Shown: piece by piece, positions 30,456 through 41,261 of the stretch
Layout: the number at the start of each line of letters is the position of its first letter
How positions within the stretch are numbered: the first letter of the stretch is position 1
Assembly: GCF_004770265.1 (NCBI RefSeq)
Contig: NZ_RQGQ01000004.1
Location: forward strand, 806,001 to 870,000
Length of the DNA stretch: 64,000 nt
Direction: 5' to 3'
Origin: Leptospira congkakensis
GTDB taxonomy: Bacteria > Spirochaetota > Leptospiria > Leptospirales > Leptospiraceae
Position numbers and translations under genes: made by a program
Notes under the pieces: model-generated
Seen by the model: the letters and a program-made list of their open reading frames with translations, nothing else
Databases searched by the model: none
What the model was told of the DNA's origin: nothing

Positions 30456-30470
30456 TTAGAATTATTCTAA
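30456..30470. promoter_or_regulatory. Perfect 7-1-7 PerR/Fur-type box in front of the peroxiredoxin gene
   Basis: TTAGAATTATTCTAA is a perfect palindrome of two 7-bp half-sites around one base and differs from the Bacillus PerR consensus TTATAATnATTATAA by one base per half. It lies 12 bp upstream of the start codon at 30444 and touches the AAGGAG site (30452-30457), so a bound repressor would block transcription through or just beyond the start region. Confidence 0.8.
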
Positions 30471-30479
30471 GTACAGTTA

Positions 30480-31988
30480 TTAGATTCTGTCTAGATGTTT
30501 TTGGGTCAGGGACAGGTTTTCCAAAGACCATTCTTCCTCTGCAATCGAAGTAAGAAAACGACGGTCATGACTCACTACTACCAAAGCAACTCCAAGTGAC
30601 TGAAGGGAACTCTCCAGAGCCTCCAAAGATTTTATGTCCAAATGGTTTGTCGGTTCGTCTAAGAGAAGGATTTCTACCCGTGAATCCAAATGAAGAGATA
30701 AAAATATTTTTTTCATTTCCCCCGGGCTGAAAACTTCCGATTCGAAAACACGTTTCGGATCACTCCCCAGTTTGTGAACTCCTGAAAGAATCCTCGCCTT
30801 TTCTTCCGAAGAACAGTTTTGAAATTCGAATTCCAAATCAATGATTTCTTTTTTCGAAAACTCTTGGGGCAAATACAAGGAACGAATTTGTTTTTCTTTT
30901 AATTCGTTTGCGAGAAATTTAAGAAGAGTTGATTTCCCCGATCCATTTTTTCCAGTAATCGCAATTTTCGAATTTGGTTGGATTTGGAGATTCGAATCTA
31001 GTCGTAAATTCATAAACCCAAAATCTAAAATCTCTTCCTCCCATAAAAACAAATGTTTCCTTCGAGAAATTTCCGTTTTCCAAACAATTCCTATATTTTC
31101 TTTTTCAGGAAGTTTAGCCAAAATTTCTTTTTCTTTTCTTTCGGAATGTTCCATTCTTTTATCTAACTGCTGTTTTAGTCTCCCCGCTTGGCCATCTTTA
31201 CCAGTGACTCTTGCTAAGTTTTTTTTATGGCGACCATCATGGTCATGGAGGTCCAGTCCCTTCTTGGATCTATGTTTGTGCGAAAGACTTGCTTCTTCTC
31301 TTCTCCGCTTTAATTCCGCGTCTAATTTTTTACGCTCAGTTCTAGCAATTTCCCAATCATGGATTCGCTCCAGCGCCTCTCTTTCCATTTCCTTTTTGCC
31401 TTCTGAATAATTTCCTGGCCTTTCGGAATAAAAGTTTTTTTCGAGGAATACACAATGGGTGACAAGATCATCTAACAATGACCTATCGTGACTGATTAAA
31501 ATTCCTATCCCTTGAAACTGAGAAAGGGCAGCGCAAATGATGAGGATACTATCCAAATCTAAATGATTGGTAGGTTCATCCAGAATCAAAACACTAGGAG
31601 ATTCGGAAAGGGCCATAGCAAGAATGACCCTTCGTTTTTCTCCAAAACTTAAAAACTCATAGTCCTCGGGTGAATCCAAAGAAACTTTCAAAAGATTTTT
31701 ATAACGACTCGATTCTTTAGAATCATCATATAAAAAATCCTCTAACGATTCTTTTGGAAGTTCATTACTTTGCGAAACATAACGTACAAAATCATTTCCC
31801 TGAATGGTTCCACTATGGGGTTCCATTTCCCCTGCAATGAGTTTTGCTAAAGTGGATTTTCCCGTTCCATTTTTACCGACAATGCCAGTCCAACCCGGGC
31901 CAAACGCTAGGTTTAAGTCTTGGAATAAAAACTCTGATTGTGATTCGTAATTAAAATTTAGATTTTGAATGGTGATATGATGGGACAT
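30480..31988 (-). CDS. ABC-F family ATPase
   Basis: A 502-aa protein with two ABC domains in one chain and no membrane segment. Walker A motifs are GKNGTGKST and GKNGSGKST; Walker B motifs are [13 protein letters not shown] and [13 protein letters not shown]; signatures are LSFGEKRR and FSPGEMKK. A basic linker between them contains [24 protein letters not shown] proteins bind the ribosomal E site, and some protect it from antibiotics, which cannot be decided here. The ATG at 31988 has CAGGAG upstream; an in-frame ATG at 32030 would add 14 residues and lies in the inverted repeat described next. It is followed by the peroxiredoxin gene. Confidence 0.9.
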   Translation of the reverse strand: MSHHITIQNLNFNYESQSEFLFQDLNLAFGPGWTGIVGKNGTGKSTLAKLIAGEMEPHSGTIQGNDFVRYVSQSNELPKESLEDFLYDDSKESSRYKNLLKVSLDSPEDYEFLSFGEKRRVILAMALSESPSVLILDEPTNHLDLDSILIICAALSQFQGIGILISHDRSLLDDLVTHCVFLEKNFYSERPGNYSEGKKEMEREALERIHDWEIARTERKKLDAELKRRREEASLSHKHRSKKGLDLHDHDGRHKKNLARVTGKDGQAGRLKQQLDKRMEHSERKEKEILAKLPEKENIGIVWKTEISRRKHLFLWEEEILDFGFMNLRLDSNLQIQPNSKIAITGKNGSGKSTLLKFLANELKEKQIRSLYLPQEFSKKEIIDLEFEFQNCSSEEKARILSGVHKLGSDPKRVFESEVFSPGEMKKIFLSLHLDSRVEILLLDEPTNHLDIKSLEALESSLQSLGVALVVVSHDRRFLTSIAEEEWSLENLSLTQKHLDRI

Positions 31989-32017
31989 ACGACAAGCTCC
32001 TGTTTTTCCAAATAGGG

Positions 32018-32090
32018 AATAGGTAAGCATGTCTCGTCCTAAAGAGATTAGGAGAAGTGTGGATTTAGTATTTTATTTTGCTTACCTATT
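32018..32090 (-). promoter_or_regulatory. Leader stem-loop of the ABC-F gene
   Basis: AATAGGTAAGCA (32018-32029) and TGCTTACCTATT (32079-32090) are exact 12-bp reverse complements 49 bases apart. On the minus strand this places a long stem just ahead of the ABC-F CDS, with the second arm covering the alternative ATG at 32030. No T-run follows, so translational control is more plausible than termination. TTGACA lies further upstream (minus, 32166-32161) as a possible -35, with no well-spaced -10. Confidence 0.55.
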
Positions 32091-32169
32091 TGATTTAAGC
32101 CGCAATCTCATCGGATCATACCTCGTTTATGGATATTAGACTGAATGAAGTCGGAAAAGTTGTCAAGAG

Positions 32170-34698
<2,529 letters not shown>

Positions 34699-34821
34699 AT
34701 AAGGGTTCTATTCTTTATTTTCGAGGTTTTGTATGCATGAACTTAAAGCAAAATCAAAGAATATTCAATTTTCCAGCATTTTACGTGGCTTTTTAAGCCA
34801 AACTGACCGCAAGTTCTTTTT

Positions 34822-35265
34822 ATGCTTGACACAAGAGAAATTCTTGCGTTCCATGGTGGCATGAAATCCGTTGCGAAAAAAAATCTCAGCTTTGCCTCCT
34901 CACCGGACAATGCAGACGGGTTGCAGTTAAAAATCACCTTCGACGAAGACACAAAAACTGCCTTTGGTGATTACACCTGCCCCGAAAAATACCAGGGTTT
35001 ACCGGATCAAATCCACCCAGGAATTATCTCTACCATCTTAGATGAAATCATGGTTAAGATCAACGAAGCGATGAATTTTGAAACCACTACGGGTGAACTT
35101 ACCATTCGTTTTTTACAACCAGCAAAAGTAAATGAACCACTTCACTTACGCGGATGGTTTGTGAAAAAGAATAAAAAAATCATAGAAAACCGTGCTGAAA
35201 TAGAAAATGAGATCGGCAAAATAGTGGCCCGCGGAAAAGGTAAATATATCGAAGCTGAAGACTGA
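34822..35265 (+). CDS. PaaI-like hotdog-fold thioesterase
   Basis: A 147-aa hotdog-fold protein. The signature helix [20 protein letters not shown] matches the family's HGG-like/Asp active-site segment, followed by [20 protein letters not shown]. It should hydrolyse small acyl-CoA or aryl-CoA thioesters in the cytoplasm. tRNA-Leu starts only five bases after its stop, so the two may share a transcript. It is divergent from the 842-aa protein across 123 bp that show no clear promoter. Confidence 0.85.
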   Translation: MLDTREILAFHGGMKSVAKKNLSFASSPDNADGLQLKITFDEDTKTAFGDYTCPEKYQGLPDQIHPGIISTILDEIMVKINEAMNFETTTGELTIRFLQPAKVNEPLHLRGWFVKKNKKIIENRAEIENEIGKIVARGKGKYIEAED

Positions 35266-35269
35266 TTAT

Positions 35270-35356
35270 GCCGATGTGGTGGAATTGGTAGACGCAGTGG
35301 ATTCAAAATCCACCGATGGTAACATCATGCCGGTTCGATTCCGGCCATCGGTACCA
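35270..35356 (+). tRNA. tRNA-Leu (anticodon CAA)
   Basis: An 87-nt sequence folds as a class II tRNA. The acceptor stem is GCCGATG with CATCGGT (G1:U72 wobble), the D-arm region is GGTGGAATTGGTAGACGCAGT, and the anticodon stem GTGGA/TCCAC surrounds the loop TTCAAAA with CAA at 35304-35306. The variable arm contains GATGGTAACATC and the T-loop is GGTTCGATTCC. The 3' CCA is encoded. Confidence 0.97.
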
Positions 35357-35364
35357 ACAGTAAT

Positions 35365-36138
35365 TTAGTTCGAATCCCTCTCGCAAGCCTTAAGATAAAA
35401 ATCTTCTTCGATTCTGTCTATGGCTTGTAAGACGAGGGTTATCTCTTCGGCCTTCATCTCATCAAAGATCTCTCTCCCCTCTTTTAAAATCGAAACACCA
35501 AGAGAAATTCCTTTCCTATCTTCTTCTGTATAAACTGTATTCTTTGATTCCATCTTAACAAGTATATCTTCCATAATCAAAATGATCTTTCGGATCAGTT
35601 CTGCATCCGAAAACACTTTGAACAAACCACCAATGTCTTTCCGAAAAGCATCCGCTTTCTTCTTTTCCACTTTGGCAATCAGTGTTTCCATAGCAAATTC
35701 TGAATCGAGTAGCCCCATTTGGTTTTCTTGTCGATCCAGTTCCATCACAAGTTCTTCTTCAAACTGGTGGGCCGTTACATAAGATTGAAGGGCAGCAAGC
35801 CCTGCTTTGAGTGCCATTGGAAAATGTTTTCCAAATCGAAAAATAGACAAAGCCAAGTTTCCAAGAATGCCCCAGATTTTTGTGGGATGATTTACAAAAC
35901 CAGATAACGCATCAAAGGCGGCATCCAATTCTTTTCTTTTGGAATATTCTGGATAAAGGTATTCTAGAAAAAATTTGAGGAGTTGGTCTATTTTAGATCG
36001 CGGAATGGAATCAAACTCTGGATATAATTTCAGATTTTCTTTTGAGTATCTTTTTTTAAGAGAAGATTGGTACATAAGGATCAACTCTTGGAAAAGAGGA
36101 TGGTTTAAAACTTTTGAAGATTCTTTTTTCGGTTTCAT
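35365..36138 (-). CDS. Conserved helical protein of unknown function
   Basis: A 257-aa protein that is mostly alpha-helical and charged, without signal peptide. One weakly hydrophobic stretch (IWGILGNLALSIFRFG) could be amphipathic. No catalytic motif is visible and I do not recognise the family. It is the last gene of the minus-strand run that includes the amidase 13 bp upstream, which may link it to the cell envelope. Confidence 0.65.
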   Translation of the reverse strand: MKPKKESSKVLNHPLFQELILMYQSSLKKRYSKENLKLYPEFDSIPRSKIDQLLKFFLEYLYPEYSKRKELDAAFDALSGFVNHPTKIWGILGNLALSIFRFGKHFPMALKAGLAALQSYVTAHQFEEELVMELDRQENQMGLLDSEFAMETLIAKVEKKKADAFRKDIGGLFKVFSDAELIRKIILIMEDILVKMESKNTVYTEEDRKGISLGVSILKEGREIFDEMKAEEITLVLQAIDRIEEDFYLKACERDSN

Positions 36139-36151
36139 AGATGGTTACCAA

Positions 36152-37501
36152 TTACAAAACATCATCAAAATAAGTTTCATACCTTTCTAGGTTTACTTTT
36201 TTCCCTTTCGGATTGTAGGGAAGTGAAGGTATTTTTTTAACATCCAATCCAACAAATAAAGAGTAAATGCCAACTGCCAAAGAAATGGCTGTTTCCTTTT
36301 TGTTTTGGGTTAGGTATTTGACATCACGACTCCGGTTCACATACCCAATTTCAATAAAAGCACAAAGGGCATTGGTATAAGTTGGCAAACTATAAGTGGA
36401 AATATATGGTTTTTGGATGGGGCCAAGTTCTGGATAGGGAGAGTCTTTTCCTTTTAATTGGACGGGAAGACCGTACTGAACAAACCGCATGAGTTCCTTG
36501 GTTACATAGTGGTTATCACCACCAAATCCCTCTTTTCCCCCTTCCCTTCTCCATTCTTCTTTTTTTCCCTTTTCCCTTTCCCAAAACTTACCCGTTTCAG
36601 AAAAGGATTCATGACTAGTAGCATAAGGTCCTTGTTTTCCAATTTGTTTTTCCCAATTGGCATCATCGGCATAGCGCCAACTAATCATGTTTTGGCGATA
36701 TCCTTCAAATTTAGAAAGATCCGTATCCTTTCCATTTTTTTTAGACCAATACCCGTGGAAATAAATCCAAGTATCGGCAATGGCATTTTCCATTTTAGAC
36801 CAACCAGATTGAAAGATCAGCCATTCCGACCAAGGCCCATTCGTAAAACCATTCGGTGAACTTTTTTTGTCTGAGATTTTTTTTAACTTAGCAAAGGTTT
36901 TATACCCTGGTGTGAGGACAGCCCCCATCCCTCCGGTTTGGCCTTTGCTTGCTGGATTCAAATGCAGAGACAAAACAAGTTGTGGTTTTTGTTCATTGAT
37001 TTTGGAAAGCCTACCCTTTCGCCTGACGCCCGTTTTTTGATCAGGAAAGTCATACAACCGGTAAGCAGCATTAGGATCATCAGAAGCCGGATCATCATCA
37101 AAGGAAGAGTCACGAGTGAGTTTACTTTCTAATACTACTCTTGTAAAATCTGATTTTTTAGAAAATAATTTGAGATATCCTTCAAATTCTTTCCAACCTG
37201 CCTCTGTTTCTGTCAGTTTTAAAATGCGATGGACTTCTTTTGCTAAGTCAAGAACCACCTTTCTTTCTGTGACGCCCCCGTGTTCGGTTCCTTGTTTGTA
37301 TGTTTCTAAATAAGTTTGGGTGACACTATCGTATTTGTCTCCATGTTGTGCCTTTGGATCTTTGGCAACTCCTCCGTGACCTGGGTCTACCACGATCCGA
37401 AAAACAGGCACAGCTCCTAAGGAAAAGGATGTGAATACAAAACAGATAAGGAAGAGGAATTTACGTAAGTGTAATGAAGATAAAAAGACCACGATGGTCA
37501 T
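36152..37501 (-). CDS. N-acetylmuramoyl-L-alanine amidase (Amidase_3)
   Basis: A 449-aa exported zinc hydrolase that cleaves the lactyl-amide bond of peptidoglycan. A signal peptide (about 1-30, KFLFLICFVFTSFSLGA) is followed by VVDPGHGG with the first Zn His. The second ligand Glu is in GVTERKVVLDLA, the third His in VLSLHLNPASKG, and the catalytic Glu in CAFIEIGYVNRS. The enzyme carries an extra region of about 150 residues between the third ligand and the C-terminal Glu, so it is longer than typical domains. It could act in cell separation or in making room for periplasmic flagella. Spacing suggests co-transcription with the helical protein upstream. Confidence 0.9.
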   Translation of the reverse strand: MTIVVFLSSLHLRKFLFLICFVFTSFSLGAVPVFRIVVDPGHGGVAKDPKAQHGDKYDSVTQTYLETYKQGTEHGGVTERKVVLDLAKEVHRILKLTETEAGWKEFEGYLKLFSKKSDFTRVVLESKLTRDSSFDDDPASDDPNAAYRLYDFPDQKTGVRRKGRLSKINEQKPQLVLSLHLNPASKGQTGGMGAVLTPGYKTFAKLKKISDKKSSPNGFTNGPWSEWLIFQSGWSKMENAIADTWIYFHGYWSKKNGKDTDLSKFEGYRQNMISWRYADDANWEKQIGKQGPYATSHESFSETGKFWEREKGKKEEWRREGGKEGFGGDNHYVTKELMRFVQYGLPVQLKGKDSPYPELGPIQKPYISTYSLPTYTNALCAFIEIGYVNRSRDVKYLTQNKKETAISLAVGIYSLFVGLDVKKIPSLPYNPKGKKVNLERYETYFDDVL

Positions 37502-37545
37502 TCTCCGCTCACCTGCGAACGGAGAAAAGAAAAAGTTTATCGAAA

Positions 37546-38298
37546 CTATTTAGCGCTTTGAGATTGGTTAAAGATTTGGTTTCTGTTATCGCTTAAGTCT
37601 TTATTATATTTATCAGAAATAGCTTTTTTATCAGCTTCTGCTTCTTTAAAGTCAGAAAGGATTTTGATCCCATAATCTTTTGCAATTCGGTAATGTACGA
37701 TGGCGTCGTAGAATCTGTCGTCACGAGTCATATCAGTAGCAAGACCCAATTGCCCGTAAGCGATACGGAGTTTTTGTTGTCCCTCTGCAATTTCACGATA
37801 GGGAATGATAACTTTTGATCCTTCCTGCGAAGTCTCCACAAGTTGGGATTGTTCTTGGCCGGTGATGAGGTCAGCACATTCTGCAAGTAGGTTCTGGGTT
37901 TTAGAATCGTAGTTTTTTGAAAATTTTCCAAGAAGCGTAGTGATATCTTTTTCCAAAGCGACCATTGCCTTTCCAGAAGCAATGTAGGCACGGCGATAGT
38001 AATAACGTAAAACAACTTGGTAGTCTTTTTTGATTTTTTCTAAGGCTGTCTTCGAATCAGGAACTTCTTCCCCAAAGTTAGCAGTAACGATTGTTAGAAG
38101 TTTAATAGCATTGATGACTCGGTCTTTGTTATTTTCAGAAATATTTTTATACTGTTTGCGTTCTAAATTATTTCCTTGGTCGAGTTTATCAAGTTCCTCA
38201 AAGGATTCCTTCCCTTTTTCGGGAGCTCCTGACTCCTGCGCAGAAATCGACAAACAAAAGAAACAAAAAGAAAGGATGATGAAACTATTTTTTAACAC
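37546..38298 (-). CDS. Secreted all-helical protein (GTG start)
   Basis: A 250-aa protein started at GTG 38298, with AAGGAGA (38308-38314) nine bases upstream. This start gives a clean Sec signal, MLKNSFIILSFCFFCLSISAQ, while the longer ATG frame would bury it and overlap the methyltransferase gene. The mature part is helical and charged, with a Tyr-rich segment (YYYRRAYIASG) and several repeats of Lys/Glu-rich helix. Its size and helical nature are compatible with Leptospira flagellar-sheath proteins such as FcpA/FcpB, but I cannot confirm that. It lies upstream of the amidase. Confidence 0.65.
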   Translation of the reverse strand: MLKNSFIILSFCFFCLSISAQESGAPEKGKESFEELDKLDQGNNLERKQYKNISENNKDRVINAIKLLTIVTANFGEEVPDSKTALEKIKKDYQVVLRYYYRRAYIASGKAMVALEKDITTLLGKFSKNYDSKTQNLLAECADLITGQEQSQLVETSQEGSKVIIPYREIAEGQQKLRIAYGQLGLATDMTRDDRFYDAIVHYRIAKDYGIKILSDFKEAEADKKAISDKYNKDLSDNRNQIFNQSQSAK

Positions 38299-38356
38299 GA
38301 AACTTGCTCTCCTTAAACCAAGGAGCAGAATACACGGATGAGAGAAGGTTTGACTA

Positions 38357-39016
38357 CTATTTTTTATCCTTTTGGAAAAAGAGTAATCCATCACCAACCG
38401 GATACAAGGTATAGCGAGAAACTTGGGATTTTACCTCATTCCAAAGAGTCATCACCGCTAGATCAGATGGTTTTTTAGGATCGGGTGCGAGAACTCGACC
38501 ATGCCACAACATATTATCAAATAAAAAATAAGATCCTGGTTTGGCTTCTTTCCAAAGGATATTAAAAATTTCTGGGTAGGTGATTTTATCACAATCTACA
38601 AAAAAAAGATCTGATCCTACCCACTCACTCTTTTCCTTCTCTAAATAATCCATCACAGAAGCAGTCACCCGTTTAACATGAATTTGTTCAGAGATACCCA
38701 TTTTTTGGGCATATTCCTCCAGAAGACTTGCTTGTTCTTCATGCCGATCTACGGTTACAAACCGAGAATCAGGGGATCCAACAGCCATCCAAAGAGTGGA
38801 ATAACCAAGTCCCGTTCCCAATTCTAAAATTTGTTTGGGTGAGAGTAAGGATACCAAATGAGACATCACGGCACCTGTGGCAGCAGTCACGATGGGAATG
38901 TTTTTTTCTTTGGCATAGGTTTCCATTTCTGCAAACACTGGGTTTGGTTTGTAAACCAAACTAGAATCAATATAAGATTCGAGTTCTGGAATATAGATAC
39001 TTGGTCTTGGTTTCAT
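38357..39016 (-). CDS. Class I SAM-dependent O-methyltransferase (CCoAOMT-like)
   Basis: A 219-aa methyltransferase of the caffeoyl-CoA/catechol O-methyltransferase family. The SAM-binding motif is LELGTGLGYSTLWMA with the acidic VTVDRHEEQ. Metal-binding and catalytic positions fall in FFVDCDKITYPE and LFDNMLWHGRV. The substrate is unknown; bacterial members methylate small phenolics or tRNA. It overlaps the MBL-fold gene upstream by four bases (ATGA), so the genes are probably co-translated. Confidence 0.88.
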   Translation of the reverse strand: MKPRPSIYIPELESYIDSSLVYKPNPVFAEMETYAKEKNIPIVTAATGAVMSHLVSLLSPKQILELGTGLGYSTLWMAVGSPDSRFVTVDRHEEQASLLEEYAQKMGISEQIHVKRVTASVMDYLEKEKSEWVGSDLFFVDCDKITYPEIFNILWKEAKPGSYFLFDNMLWHGRVLAPDPKKPSDLAVMTLWNEVKSQVSRYTLYPVGDGLLFFQKDKK

Positions 39017-39852
39017 GATTTGGGAGGCAAAAAAAGAGAAACTCTGTCTTTTAAGATGGGTGGAACTTTTTTACGAAGAAAATCGTTTAGTTCACGGTAA
39101 CTATAACGTTTGGAAGGGTGGATGAGAACTATGGCTTCATTTTCAAAAGCGGAAGCATGTTCAATGATTTCATCAAAATGAGTATGGCCCCATTCACGAG
39201 CCCTGCTCACATCTCTTTTGTCACAATAGTAAGTGCATTCCATAAATAGAATTTTACTTTTGCGAACATCTTCATTTTTCAAAACATATTCAATTTTTGT
39301 ATCACCAGAAAAAGAAACCAAAGGAACTGATATTTCTTCCGTGGGATCCTCACCCAAATCTTTTTTGTTTCGAATTTCTTCCGAACTGAGACTTGTCCAT
39401 TCTTTCTTTAACTTACGTTTGGTTTCGTAAACTGTATACCCTTGTGAAGGAACGCGGTGAAAACTTTCCCAAGGTTTAAAAAAATACCCAGGTTTCAATT
39501 CCACTCGTTCCCCAAATCCCAACCCAATCAAATCACATTCATAATCAAAACCTTCGATTTCAGAATATAATTTTAAGATCTGAGACATCTTCGGTTCCAA
39601 GGATTTAGGAAGATAAATTTTAGGAACAGAAAGTTTCCGAAGACTCCTTTGTGAAACATAATAAGGGATTCCACAAGAATGATCCAAATGTGCATGAGAT
39701 AATAATATCTTTCCGATATGAATTTTGTCTGGATTGATATATCCAAAATCAAACATAAAGTCAAGAGAAGGACAAATGATGGATGTCCGAATTCCACCTT
39801 CGGACAAACCTTCAAATTTAATTCCTTTGTATTCGAAACTAGCAGTTAACAT
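39013..39852 (-). CDS. MBL-fold metallohydrolase, RNase Z-like
   Basis: A 279-aa metallo-beta-lactamase-fold protein. Metal ligands are seen in LSHAHLDHSCGIPYYV (HxHxDH), FSGDTKI (Asp bridging) and GHTHFDE (His). The whole order fits the RNase Z/ElaC group of zinc phosphodiesterases rather than glyoxalase II, but the chain is short and the C-terminal His region HPSKRYSYRELNDF is unusual. It overlaps the O-methyltransferase by four bases and the M16 homologue by one (TGATG). Confidence 0.8.
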   Translation of the reverse strand: MLTASFEYKGIKFEGLSEGGIRTSIICPSLDFMFDFGYINPDKIHIGKILLSHAHLDHSCGIPYYVSQRSLRKLSVPKIYLPKSLEPKMSQILKLYSEIEGFDYECDLIGLGFGERVELKPGYFFKPWESFHRVPSQGYTVYETKRKLKKEWTSLSSEEIRNKKDLGEDPTEEISVPLVSFSGDTKIEYVLKNEDVRKSKILFMECTYYCDKRDVSRAREWGHTHFDEIIEHASAFENEAIVLIHPSKRYSYRELNDFLRKKVPPILKDRVSLFLPPKS

Positions 39853-41261
39853 CAGTCTTCCGGATTTATTACCTTCACAGATCCTTGGAAGGAAGATTCT
39901 AAAACCTTGGGACCAACGATAGTCACAACCAATTTGTCTGATTGGAAATAAAGTTTTCCCACTCGTTTCAAATCAGACAGAGTCAAACGGTCTATTTCCT
40001 TTCTGAAATTTTGTAAGTATCCATCTGGCATTTTGTGGTCACGCCTACGCACTTCACTGCCGAGAGTTCTTTTATCATCTTCAAATTGAAACACAAACTG
40101 ATTGATAATTGCGTTCTTTGCACGAACCAATTCTTCTTCTGTGAGTGAATCAATGAGTTTGGGTTGGATGAGTTCTCGCATGAGTGACAAAACTTCTTTT
40201 GCTGATTCGGTTTTGGTCATGGCAAAAAACTGAATGGTTCCATAGTTTTCTTGAAAATCAGTATTACTTCCGGCAGAATAAGCAAGTCCCCGATTGTTTC
40301 GAATTTCTCTCATATAATAGGAGTTAAATCCACCAGCTCCAATGATATAATTCAAAACTTGGATGGCATAAAAGTCAGGGTGGTTGTGTTCGGGAAGGAC
40401 TCCGATCATCGAAATAAAGGTTTGGTTGACGTCTTTTACTACAAGACGAATGTTTTTTCCTTCTTTTTTCACATTTTCAGAAAGGATAAATGGTGTGATG
40501 ACTTCTCCGTTTTGAATCTCGGAACCTGAACCCAAGTTAGAAAAAAAACTTTCAAAGGACTTTAGGTCATAATCACCAGTGACAAGGAACCTACGTTTTG
40601 GTTCTTTTAAAATTTCCGACTGGAACTCAGTAAGATCGTTCAATGTCAATGATTCCAAAGAAACAATTTGCATCGAAGTTCCCGCAATGGTTCCTCGAAA
40701 CAATGCCTCTTTTGCTTTTCTTGATCCAAGAGCGGTTGGATTGTCATTTCTACGTTTGATCTCTTCGCTTAACTTTCCTTTGGTTGTTGTTACCAAAGAT
40801 TCATCTAAGTTGGGTGCATCAAAAAAAGACTGAATGACTGGAAGTACGTCCTTCTCTGTCGATTTTAAATAAACAAAACTAAATACTGTTTTTTCGTAAT
40901 CTATCGAAACAGAAAAAGAAGCTCCATAAAACTCTAATGTTTCTAAAAATTTTTCTTTTGGATAGGTTTTAGATCCTGACAATTCCCAACTATCTTCCAA
41001 TAGTTTTGCCACTTCTACTTTACGTTTGCCTAAATGTTTTCTGCCGTGATATACATAGATATCTGCATAAACAATGGGAAACTCGGAATTTTTTAAAGAA
41101 AAAACTTCTACACCTGAAGGGAGTTTGATAGAAGTGATTTCAGGAACTTCAAACACTAAAGGTTTGAATTGTAAATCACGAACAAACTCTCCCATTTCAC
41201 GGGCAGAAAGATTAAAAAAACTAAATACAATTAAAATTAAAATTAAAAAAATACGTTTCAT
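39852..41261 (-). CDS. M16-family peptidase subunit lacking the zinc motif
   Basis: A 469-aa exported protein (signal IFLILILIVFSFFNLSA) of the M16 (pitrilysin/MPP-like) family. Where active M16 peptidases have HxxEH, this protein has EVAKLLEDSWELSG, so it lacks the zinc ligands. The second half has the family FMSMIGVLPEHNHPDFYAI-like segment and a conserved RxxY (YYMREIRNNRGLAYSAG) of M16 C-terminal domains. It is very likely the inactive partner of the active subunit encoded upstream with a four-base overlap, as in MPP alpha/beta. Periplasmic. Confidence 0.88.
   Translation of the reverse strand: MKRIFLILILIVFSFFNLSAREMGEFVRDLQFKPLVFEVPEITSIKLPSGVEVFSLKNSEFPIVYADIYVYHGRKHLGKRKVEVAKLLEDSWELSGSKTYPKEKFLETLEFYGASFSVSIDYEKTVFSFVYLKSTEKDVLPVIQSFFDAPNLDESLVTTTKGKLSEEIKRRNDNPTALGSRKAKEALFRGTIAGTSMQIVSLESLTLNDLTEFQSEILKEPKRRFLVTGDYDLKSFESFFSNLGSGSEIQNGEVITPFILSENVKKEGKNIRLVVKDVNQTFISMIGVLPEHNHPDFYAIQVLNYIIGAGGFNSYYMREIRNNRGLAYSAGSNTDFQENYGTIQFFAMTKTESAKEVLSLMRELIQPKLIDSLTEEELVRAKNAIINQFVFQFEDDKRTLGSEVRRRDHKMPDGYLQNFRKEIDRLTLSDLKRVGKLYFQSDKLVVTIVGPKVLESSFQGSVKVINPED

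Noticed and set aside
34787..34801. TGGCTTTTTAAGCCA hairpin before the thioesterase
   Set aside because: Short stem with no T-tract and no conserved position; too weak to call a terminator or operator.
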